Below, in pieces: positions 1 to 5,076 of a stretch of 5,141 nucleotides of DNA; positions within the stretch are counted from its first letter, which is position 1; each line of letters begins with the position of its first letter. Origin of the DNA: Deltaproteobacteria bacterium (GTDB taxonomy: Bacteria; Desulfobacterota; Desulfomonilia; UBA1062). A model generated the notes under the pieces. The model saw nothing but the letters and a program-made list of their open reading frames with translations. It made no database searches and was not told where the DNA came from. The DNA lies in the NCBI GenBank assembly GCA_016934135.1, contig JAFGTK010000177.1:1-5141 (forward strand). Reading direction: 5' to 3'. The position numbers and the translations under genes were made by a program.

Positions 1-23
1 CGGACCGTTCGGGGAACGGTCCG
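1..23 (-). terminator. GC-rich hairpin, probable terminator of the GntR-family gene
   Basis: Bases 1-10 pair perfectly with bases 14-23, giving a 10-bp GC-rich stem with a GGG loop. The hairpin lies 20 bp beyond the stop codon of the leftward regulator gene, where a Rho-independent terminator is expected. The T-tract that would follow on the minus strand lies outside the window, so the call is incomplete. On the plus strand the stem is followed by AAGCC, with no T-run, so it would not be a good rightward terminator. Confidence 0.5.
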
Positions 24-43
24 AAGCCTTGAGTGTTGCAGGA

Positions 44-793
44 TCACATGGTTGACTTTTCGATAGCCGTTTTCAGTGATTTTTTTATGTAATTGATATG
101 GTTGATGGTAGCTTCCCGGGCTGCATGCGGGTCCCTGTTTTCGATTGCCTGATAGATGGCAAAGAGATCCTGAACAATGGCGCGTGAGCTGCCCCCTATG
201 AGGGCGAGCTTTTTCCTGCTGTAGGGTAAAACCCCTGCGATGATGGTATGGATGGATTTGCGCAGATCGATAAAGATGGAGTTCCTTGTGCACTCGGCAA
301 TGAGATCAAAAAAATCGGTATAGAGTTTTCCTCCTTCCTTGAGATTGTAGATCACTGTATTAATGCCTAGCTCCACGGTTCTGTCACAGATCCTCTTCAG
401 TGCAGCCAGATCGTTGCGGGTGGCCCGCCGGCTTGCACAGGCAGCAGCCTCGGAATCCAGAAAACGCCGCACATCAAGAAGATCCCAGATCTTGCGGGGG
501 TCGACGGCAATTACACCTTCGATGGGAGAACGGGCACTTTCCTCAGGCAGGGTGATATACTTGCCTTTGTGTTCATGTGAAACAATATAGCCTTTTGCTT
601 CGAGGAGTTTCATGGCCTCTCTCAGGGATATCCGGCTTATGCCGAAGAGCCTGGTCATCTTCTGTTCAGAAGGGAGTTTATCTCCAGGTTTCAGTGAACC
701 ATTCACAATGTGATCTATAATCTGGTCTGCAACAAGTGTCGGTATTCTGGGAGATTTTTTTATTTTCGATATGAGATGGTCGTTGGTCTCCAT
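44..793 (-). CDS. GntR-family (FadR/FCD subfamily) transcriptional regulator
   Basis: This is a 249-residue DNA-binding regulator of cytoplasmic type. Residues about 16-82 form the GntR winged helix-turn-helix, with the hallmark PGDKLPSEQ, then SRISLREAMKLLEAKGYI in the recognition-helix region. Residues about 103-240 fit the all-helical FCD effector domain (DLLDVRRFLDSEAAA, then AIENRDPHAAREA and NHINYI). The overall length is normal for the subfamily, whose members usually sense small carboxylates or acyl compounds. The ligand here cannot be read from sequence. Of the FCD metal-binding residues only the last His (H232) is obvious: the usual Asp/His of the DxxFH motif appear as T159/D163 and the middle His is missing, so metal-assisted ligand binding may be lost. 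The start at 793 is preferred because TGAGG lies 8 nt upstream. Reading back to 877 adds 28 hydrophobic residues unlike any GntR N-terminus. The gene is divergent from coaX, with no obvious target operon in view. Confidence 0.9.
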   Translation of the reverse strand: METNDHLISKIKKSPRIPTLVADQIIDHIVNGSLKPGDKLPSEQKMTRLFGISRISLREAMKLLEAKGYIVSHEHKGKYITLPEESARSPIEGVIAVDPRKIWDLLDVRRFLDSEAAACASRRATRNDLAALKRICDRTVELGINTVIYNLKEGGKLYTDFFDLIAECTRNSIFIDLRKSIHTIIAGVLPYSRKKLALIGGSSRAIVQDLFAIYQAIENRDPHAAREATINHINYIKKSLKTAIEKSTM

Positions 794-801
794 AGGCATA
801 A

Positions 802-806
802 CCTCA
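802..806 (-). promoter_or_regulatory. Shine-Dalgarno that decides the regulator start
   Basis: On the minus strand TGAGG is followed by 8 nt and then the ATG at 793. A second in-frame ATG at 799 would be only 2 nt from this site, and the far-upstream ATG at 877 has no comparable purine motif. The spacing favours 793. Confidence 0.6.
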
Positions 807-809
807 GCA

Positions 810-826
810 TACCATGTATGTTGGTA
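810..826. promoter_or_regulatory. Inverted repeat, candidate autoregulatory operator
   Basis: TACCA (810-814) and TGGTA (822-826) are perfect inverted arms separated by 7 bp. The element overlaps the end of the proposed leftward -10 box and the expected transcription start of the regulator gene, where a bound repressor would block transcription. GntR-family proteins commonly bind short palindromes and repress their own genes. The arm order differs from the usual FadR-type T-GT...AC-A layout, so assignment to this regulator is an inference. Confidence 0.35.
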
Positions 827-855
827 ATATAAACATATAATAAAGAATAATACAA
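826..855 (-). promoter_or_regulatory. Candidate sigma-70 promoter for the regulator gene
   Basis: Read leftwards, TTGTAT (855-850) is separated by 18 bp from TATATT (831-826), in a strongly AT-rich stretch. Transcription would begin near 819, giving a leader of about 26 nt that includes the TGAGG ribosome-binding site. The region is so AT-rich that alternative -10 boxes exist. Confidence 0.4.
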
Positions 856-882
856 AATGCAAGCTGTCGCCCGTCATTGGAT

Positions 883-901
883 ATGCCTGCCGGGCAGGTA
901 T
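883..901. other. Intergenic hairpin between regulator and coaX
   Basis: Bases 883-890 can pair with 894-901 around a CGG loop, giving an 8-bp stem with one G-U pair in the rightward transcript. A run of five T lies about 5 nt beyond on the plus strand, which is loosely terminator-like. It could stop antisense or leader transcription entering coaX. The T-run is offset and short, so its function is uncertain. Confidence 0.3.
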
Positions 902-916
902 TCATGTTTTTATACT

Positions 917-944
917 AAAAAAGCACTAATACGGCCAAAAAAGC
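917..944. repeat. Short direct repeat AAAAAAGC, two copies
   Basis: AAAAAAGC occurs at 917-924 and again at 937-944. The repeat period is exactly 20 bp, about two helical turns, just upstream of the proposed coaX promoter. It could be a protein-binding pair or a bent A-tract. In AT-rich intergenic DNA it could also be chance. Confidence 0.3.
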
Positions 945-945
945 C

Positions 946-974
946 TTGATAAGAAAAACCATTGTGGTTAGCAT
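946..974 (+). promoter_or_regulatory. Candidate coaX promoter, start site at or near the ATG
   Basis: TTGATA (946-951, five of six -35 consensus bases) is followed by exactly 17 bp and TAGCAT (969-974, four of six -10 bases). A start about 7 nt after the -10 would fall at 981, the A of the coaX ATG, implying a leaderless or nearly leaderless mRNA. An alternative -10, TATACT at 911-916, has no good -35 partner. Confidence 0.35.
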
Positions 975-980
975 GGATGC

Positions 981-1736
981 ATGCTTGCAGTTGATGTGGG
1001 GAACACCCATATAACCAGTGCACTTGTTGAAGGGACGGATATCAAAAACATTGAGCGGGTTTCCACTGCCCAGTGCATCCAGTCCGGCCGGTTCTTCGAC
1101 CTGCTTGGGATTAAACGGGAAAAAATCCCTTCTCAGATAATCGTATCGAGTGTTCGAAGGGTTGTGGCAGAGATAATCGTGGAAGAGAGCAAAGCCGCCC
1201 TTGGTGTGGAACCCTTCATTATAGACAGACATACCGATATGGGAATAACCAGCAGCTATAAGACCATGGAAACCCTTGGTATGGATAGGCTTGTCAATGC
1301 GTGCGCAGGCTATCACCTGTACGGCAAAGGCGAGCATCCGCTCGTTATCGTGGATATGGGTACAGCCACTACTATCGATTATGTCACTCGCTCAGGCGAG
1401 TTCCTGGGCGGGGCAATAGCTCCGGGGCTCACGAGCGCCTATCACGGGTTGCATTCGCTGGCACCTGAACTTCCTCTTATAGAAATAACGCCTGTGCAGA
1501 CCATTATCGGGCAGACCACGGATCAATGCATGAGATCAGGGGTTATAGGTTCTCATGCAGCAATGGTCGCTGAAATGGCATGCATGATGGGGCGAGAAAA
1601 ACAGACAATGCCTCTGGTAGTGGTTACCGGGGGGCTGTCGGGCATTGTAGAGAATAATCTTCCGAAAGGCTTTATTGTGGATGAACATCTTATTCTGAAG
1701 GGACTTTGTATTATATATAATATTAATAAGTGTTAA
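981..1736 (+). CDS. coaX: Type III pantothenate kinase
   Basis: CoaX phosphorylates pantothenate to 4'-phosphopantothenate using ATP, the first committed step of coenzyme A synthesis, in the cytoplasm. The 251-residue protein has the ASKHA fold signatures of the family: phosphate-binding DVGNTH (residues 5-10), SSVRR (56-60), the pantothenate-side GMDRLVNA stretch (D102 in the conserved GxDR), DMGTATTID (125-133, D125 being the conserved acidic residue), GGAIAPGL (143-150), MRSGVIG (184-190), VTGGLS (215-220) and the C-terminal LILKGL. The length is at the short end of the normal 250-260 range. The start is fixed: an in-frame TAG lies at 969-971 and DVGNT sits at residue 5, as expected. No good Shine-Dalgarno is present. 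Type III enzymes typically lack feedback inhibition by CoA and are unrelated in sequence to CoaA. The gene is divergent from the GntR regulator and 93 bp ahead of the division operon; no birA is seen next to it here. Confidence 0.96.
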   Translation: MLAVDVGNTHITSALVEGTDIKNIERVSTAQCIQSGRFFDLLGIKREKIPSQIIVSSVRRVVAEIIVEESKAALGVEPFIIDRHTDMGITSSYKTMETLGMDRLVNACAGYHLYGKGEHPLVIVDMGTATTIDYVTRSGEFLGGAIAPGLTSAYHGLHSLAPELPLIEITPVQTIIGQTTDQCMRSGVIGSHAAMVAEMACMMGREKQTMPLVVVTGGLSGIVENNLPKGFIVDEHLILKGLCIIYNINKC

Positions 1737-1761
1737 GATTCTGTGGATGTTTTGCCGATTG

Positions 1762-1790
1762 TTGTGTTGCGAGTGTTTTTTTTGTATAAA
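1762..1790 (+). promoter_or_regulatory. Candidate sigma-70 promoter for the amidase-SPOR-xerD operon
   Basis: TTGTGT (1762-1767), a 17-bp spacer and TATAAA (1785-1790) lie in the gap after coaX. Transcription would start near 1797, about 33 nt before the amidase ATG. The T8 run at 1776-1783 is within the spacer and is not preceded by a convincing stem, so no coaX terminator is called. Read-through from coaX also remains possible. A TATAAT at 1716-1721, in the end of coaX, has only a weak -35. Confidence 0.45.
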
Positions 1791-1793
1791 GAC

Positions 1794-1838
1794 GGCGTAA
1801 AGTAAGGGATTACTAATAAGAATGGCGTAATGGATTAC
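1794..1838 (+). repeat. Imperfect duplication around the amidase start codon
   Basis: GGCGTAA occurs at 1794-1800 and 1824-1830, and GGATTAC at 1807-1813 and 1832-1838. The pair therefore appears twice in the same order, with inner spacers of 6 nt and 1 nt. The second copy contains the amidase ATG (1830). Between them AGTAA and TTACT (1801-1805, 1810-1814) form a small inverted repeat. This may be a local duplication or a pair of regulator or RNA-binding sites. Confidence 0.4.
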
Positions 1839-3524
1839 ATCAAAAGAAAGCTCATTCTCGCCACGGGTGTGCTCGTTGTATTGGCACTTGTGCTCACATG
1901 CTATAGGTCTGCATCTGCGTCTGAAGATGCTGCACAGGCATATCAGAGTGCGAACAAGGCATATGTCGAACTCTGCCGGGATGCCTCTGCGAGAAAGACC
2001 AGAACCAGCTGGCTCCAGCTGATCAGTGAGTTTTCCGTTGTTTACAAGGATTTCCCAAAGTCCCGTTATGCCCCGAGTGCGAAGTATCGCACAGCCGGTC
2101 TGTATGAACAGCTCTACGGATATTCCGGCAGAAAAGGCGACCTGGAGGATGCAGCGGACGTTTATCTGGATCTTGTAAAGAGATATCCACAAAGTACTCT
2201 GGCTGACGATGCCCTCTACAAGGCAGCCGGGATAAATGTCAAACTGGGCAGGGAAGACAATGCCGACTCCTTGTACCGCCAGATTATCAGCCGGTATCCG
2301 GACGGTGATATGAAAAAGAAGGCGCAAGGCTCTCTGAAGACGGTTCAGGTTCAGAAACAGCCGGCTAAAGGTTCTTCTTCTCCGGCAACGGTCAAAAAGA
2401 TCAGGCAGTGGTCGAACAAGGATTATAACCGGGTCGTTATCGATCTTGAAAAAGAAATACCGTTTTCCACAATGACCCTCGGGCCGAATAAAAAAGCCGG
2501 CAAGCCGAACCGGCTGGTTATCGATCTCAAGAATGCACGGACTCCGCCCGGATCGAAATATAAGATGGATGTAAACGAAGGCATCCTCTCGGATATCCGC
2601 ATCTCGCAGTTCAATCATGAAAAGGTAAGGGTAGTGCTGGACCTTACCCAGAAACCTTATTACGATACATTTATCCTGCAGGATCCGCCCAGGCTAGTGA
2701 TCGATGTAAGCAACAACAGAAGTTCTATCAAAGAGGTTGCCTCGTATCAGAGCAATGTAAAGAAGGTACGTCCCGGAGCGGTTACGAAGATGCCTACGGA
2801 CATGCCTTCTATTGCAAGCCAGTTCTGCCTGAAGGTTTCGCGTATTGTCATAGATCCCGGGCACGGCGGGAAGGATCCTGGTGCACTCAGTCCTTCAGGC
2901 ATAAAAGAGAAGGACATAACCCTGACCATAGGGAAACTTCTTGCAAAGCGCCTCAGGCAGGAGGGGTTCGAGGTCTATCTTACCCGGGAGACCGACAAGT
3001 TTCTCACACTGGAGGAGAGGACCACGTTTGCAAACAGGAAAAAGGCAGACCTGTTTATCTCTCTTCATGTAAATTCCAATGTCGACCGCTCGGTAAGGGG
3101 TATTGAAACCTATTTTCTGAATCTCACCACAGATGCATCTGCCATAGAAGTGGCTGCGCGTGAGAATGCCACTACATCAAAATCCATAAGCGATCTTCAG
3201 CTGATCATAAACGATCTCATGCTCAACTCAAAGATCAATGAATCTTCCAAATTTGCAGACAGCGTGCACAAATATGTCATGTCATCAGCAAAGAATGTGG
3301 GGTACAGGGGCAAGGATCTCGGTGTCAGGCAGGCTCCTTTCTATGTTCTTCTAGGTGCGCAGATGCCCTCTATCCTGGCAGAAATGGGGTTTATAACGAA
3401 TTCAACCGATTGCTCACTTCTGAGAAAGAAGTCGTACCAGAATACGATAATCGATGGTATTGCAAAGGGGATAAATAATTATATAATGAATACTACATAC
3501 GCATATAGCGGGAGGACCCCATGA
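1830..3524 (+). CDS. amiC: Exported N-acetylmuramoyl-L-alanine amidase (helical repeat - AMIN - Amidase_3)
   Basis: This zinc hydrolase cleaves the bond between N-acetylmuramic acid and L-alanine in peptidoglycan, splitting septal wall at cell separation. In the 564-residue protein, residues 1-30 are a signal peptide (basic start, hydrophobic 8-23, likely cut after ASA30). LVLTC resembles a lipobox, but Thr before Cys makes a lipoprotein unlikely. Residues about 35-170 are helical with TPR/BamD-like repeats (KDFPKSRYAPSAKY, KRYPQSTLADDALYKAA, SRYPDGDMKKKA). A Ser/Pro/Lys linker follows. AMIN, the peptidoglycan/septal targeting domain, spans about 187-295 with its repeated VVIDL-type strands. 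Amidase_3 spans about 337-552: zinc ligands H345 (DPGHGG), E360 and H413 (SLHVN), and catalytic E518 (LAEMGF). An insertion-like segment near 432-475 matches the position of the regulatory helix that blocks the active site in AmiB/AmiC enzymes, so activator control is possible (inferred). The N-terminal repeats are absent from E. coli AmiC. Ribosome-binding site weak (TAAG at 1817-1820). First gene of the operon. Confidence 0.95.
   Translation: MDYIKRKLILATGVLVVLALVLTCYRSASASEDAAQAYQSANKAYVELCRDASARKTRTSWLQLISEFSVVYKDFPKSRYAPSAKYRTAGLYEQLYGYSGRKGDLEDAADVYLDLVKRYPQSTLADDALYKAAGINVKLGREDNADSLYRQIISRYPDGDMKKKAQGSLKTVQVQKQPAKGSSSPATVKKIRQWSNKDYNRVVIDLEKEIPFSTMTLGPNKKAGKPNRLVIDLKNARTPPGSKYKMDVNEGILSDIRISQFNHEKVRVVLDLTQKPYYDTFILQDPPRLVIDVSNNRSSIKEVASYQSNVKKVRPGAVTKMPTDMPSIASQFCLKVSRIVIDPGHGGKDPGALSPSGIKEKDITLTIGKLLAKRLRQEGFEVYLTRETDKFLTLEERTTFANRKKADLFISLHVNSNVDRSVRGIETYFLNLTTDASAIEVAARENATTSKSISDLQLIINDLMLNSKINESSKFADSVHKYVMSSAKNVGYRGKDLGVRQAPFYVLLGAQMPSILAEMGFITNSTDCSLLRKKSYQNTIIDGIAKGINNYIMNTTYAYSGRTP
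3510..3515 (+). promoter_or_regulatory. Strong Shine-Dalgarno for the SPOR-protein gene
   Basis: GGGAGG lies inside the last amidase codons, 5 nt before the ATG at 3521. It is the strongest ribosome-binding site in the window. Together with the ATGA overlap it suggests both independent and coupled translation of the SPOR gene, perhaps making more of it than of the amidase. Confidence 0.75.
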
Positions 3525-4192
3525 AACGCCTTGTACTGATATGTATTCTGTTTTCGATCTCGCTTCCACTCTGGGCTGATTACGGATTGAGTAATGTAGT
3601 GACTAAAGAGATTCACAGGAGCAGCCCTGTAGAGCAGCCCAGAGAAAAGCCCGTGCAGGAAATTGTCCCCCCGCAGACAGTAATGCCCCAGGTATCCGAT
3701 ACCAGGCCCGAGGTATCCTTTACCAAGACCGTTTATTATCCATACACGATCCATACGTCCTCATGGCAGGATCAATCAGCTGCTATCCAGGAGGTCGGAA
3801 AGATAAGGCCGGAGCTTGAAAGGGTGTTCATCACCAAGATCGATCTCGGTACATCCGGGGTCTGGTACCGGGTGGACTACGGGGTATTCCCCACCATCAA
3901 GGAAGCAGTGGTAAGGCTCAGGGAGCTGATTGCGGACAAAGTTCTCGAAAAGGGGGCGTTTGTCGGCAGCACAGTACCTTATGCAATTGAAATCGGGATA
4001 TACGACTCGAGAGAAAAGGCCGAGAAGATAGCCGGTGAGCTTGAGCAGAAGGGCATCTTCACCTATACGCTGAAAGAGGATGATACATTGTACAGGCTTC
4101 TTTCCGGAGCATACCCGGATACGAAAAGCGCATCTCCCGCATATAATGACTTGAAGGCAATGGGCTTACATCCTACAATAAAGAAGAGATGA
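3521..4192 (+). CDS. Exported protein with two SPOR-like domains
   Basis: SPOR domains bind glycan strands denuded of stem peptides, which amidases create at the septum, and so localise to the division site. In this 223-residue protein, residues 1-19 form a signal peptide (MKR, hydrophobic core, likely cut after LWA19). Residues about 33-68 are a Pro/Glu/Gln-rich linker typical of periplasmic spacers. A divergent SPOR-like unit spans about 73-138 (YTIHTSSWQDQSAAIQEV, then VWYRVDYGVFPTIKEAVVRL). A clearer SPOR unit spans about 152-221 (YAIEIGIYDSREKAEKIAGEL, then LYRLLSGAYPDTKSA). Each shows the family pattern of a beta strand with an aromatic/F-D turn, a helix carrying A-x-x-A, and a final Y-R-V/L-G-x-Y/F strand. 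The start overlaps the amidase stop (ATGA) behind a strong ribosome-binding site. The placement right after an amidase suggests it helps recognise or retain amidase products. No enzymatic domain is seen; a lone periplasmic SPOR protein is the best description. Confidence 0.85.
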   Translation: MKRLVLICILFSISLPLWADYGLSNVVTKEIHRSSPVEQPREKPVQEIVPPQTVMPQVSDTRPEVSFTKTVYYPYTIHTSSWQDQSAAIQEVGKIRPELERVFITKIDLGTSGVWYRVDYGVFPTIKEAVVRLRELIADKVLEKGAFVGSTVPYAIEIGIYDSREKAEKIAGELEQKGIFTYTLKEDDTLYRLLSGAYPDTKSASPAYNDLKAMGLHPTIKKR

Positions 4193-5073
4193 GCCATGCA
4201 TTGATAGATTCATATGTCGAATACCTCACGGTTGAAAGATCCTCCCTGGAAAATACAATTACTGCCTATGAAAATGACCTGAGGCATTTTGTCTCATGGC
4301 TCGAGGACAACGGCATATCGGCTGATCAGGTCCAGGCAGCGGATCTTGCCCGGTATACCTCATACTGCACGAAGAGAAAACTCAAGCCTACAAGCATTGG
4401 CCGGTGCCTTTCTACCATACGCCAGTTTTACCGGTTTCTCCTTGAGGAAGGGATCGTTCATGCAGACCCTACCCGGGATATGGCATCACCAAAACGCGGT
4501 AAATACCTTCCCGATATCCTGAGCCTGGAAGAAGTGGACAGACTGCTGGCTTCCCCCAACGTTTCAACTCCGCTGGGAATCAGGGACAAGGCAATGCTGG
4601 AGATTCTCTATGCAACAGGGCTTCGGGTAACGGAACTGGTAGAGCTGAAGATGAACAATCTAAATCTGAATGCAGGATTCCTTATCTGCCTGGGAAAAGG
4701 AAACAAGGAAAGGCTTGTGCCTATGGGAGAGACAGCACGGCGATGTGCACGTGAGTACATCGACATGGTCAGGCCTGCACTTGTCAGGACAGCATCGGAT
4801 GTGCTTTTCTGCTCGAACAGGGGCTCGGCAATGACCCGTCAGAATTTCTGGTACATGATCAAGCGATACGCTCATACAGCAGGCATATTCAAATCCATCT
4901 CCCCCCATGTTCTGCGCCATTCCTTTGCAACACACCTGCTCGCAGGGGGTGCGGATCTCAGGTCGGTCCAGATGATGCTCGGGCATGCCGATATCTCGAC
5001 AACGCAGATATATACCCATGTAACTGCCGCAAGGCTCAAGGAGATACATGAGACGTATCACCCGAGAGGATAG
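4189..5073 (+). CDS. xerD: Tyrosine site-specific recombinase XerD
   Basis: XerD, with XerC, resolves chromosome dimers by strand exchange at dif during division, activated by FtsK. At 294 residues the length is typical. The N-terminal core-binding SAM-like domain (about 1-85) starts SYVEYLTVERSSLENTITAY and includes TSIGRCLSTIRQFYRFL. The catalytic domain (about 107-290) has the complete set R146 (ATGLR), K170 (LGKGNKER), H240 and R243 (SPHVLRH), H266 (LGHADISTTQ) and nucleophile Y275 (IYTHV). The ending, LKEIHETYHPRG, matches XerD (which ends in an H-P-R motif) better than XerC, so XerD is preferred. The ATG overlaps the preceding stop (ATGA); AAGAAGAG directly abuts it, so coupling to the SPOR gene is likely to drive translation. 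There are no inverted repeats, att sites or other signs of an integron or phage integrase, so this is the housekeeping enzyme. A sole Xer (XerH/XerS-like) system cannot be excluded without the genome. Confidence 0.95.
   Translation: MSHALIDSYVEYLTVERSSLENTITAYENDLRHFVSWLEDNGISADQVQAADLARYTSYCTKRKLKPTSIGRCLSTIRQFYRFLLEEGIVHADPTRDMASPKRGKYLPDILSLEEVDRLLASPNVSTPLGIRDKAMLEILYATGLRVTELVELKMNNLNLNAGFLICLGKGNKERLVPMGETARRCAREYIDMVRPALVRTASDVLFCSNRGSAMTRQNFWYMIKRYAHTAGIFKSISPHVLRHSFATHLLAGGADLRSVQMMLGHADISTTQIYTHVTAARLKEIHETYHPRG
5065..5070 (+). promoter_or_regulatory. Ribosome-binding site for the truncated last gene
   Basis: AGAGGA lies in the final xerD codons, 6 nt before the ATG at 5077 and just ahead of the xerD TAG. 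The good spacing supports the partial ORF as a real co-transcribed gene. Confidence 0.65.
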
Positions 5074-5076
5074 CCC

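Noticed and set aside
363..590. Plus-strand open frame inside the regulator gene
   Set aside because: It is antisense to the FCD and wing regions, Arg/Ser-rich, with no ribosome-binding site or family match.
794..877. 28-residue N-terminal extension of the GntR-family protein (start at 877)
   Set aside because: It would be a hydrophobic segment unlike GntR N-termini, overlaps a promoter-like sequence, and lacks the well-spaced TGAGG that precedes 793.
915..1337. Minus-strand open frame opposite coaX
   Set aside because: It is antisense to conserved coaX motifs, has no family resemblance, and its end lies in the AT-rich gap.
1737..1790. Possible intrinsic terminator of coaX at the T8 run (1776-1783)
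   Set aside because: I could find no GC-rich stem directly before the T-run; it fits better as a promoter spacer.
1890..1904. Lipobox-like LVLTC in the amidase signal peptide
   Set aside because: Thr at the position before Cys is not accepted in typical lipoboxes, and a good signal peptidase I site (ASA) follows.
1536..2618. Long minus-strand open frame of 360 codons opposite the coaX end and the amidase front half
   Set aside because: Its translation is low-complexity in character, rich in Arg/Cys/Ile with no recognisable domain, and it lies antisense to two genes with full family motifs. It crosses the proposed promoter and gap.
3479..3754. Minus-strand open frame across the amidase/SPOR junction
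   Set aside because: It spans a coupled ATGA junction and shows no domain; a chance open frame.
4189..5073. Phage or integron integrase rather than housekeeping recombinase
   Set aside because: Length, motifs and the XerD-type C-terminus fit XerD, the neighbours are core genes, and no att or attC sites are seen.
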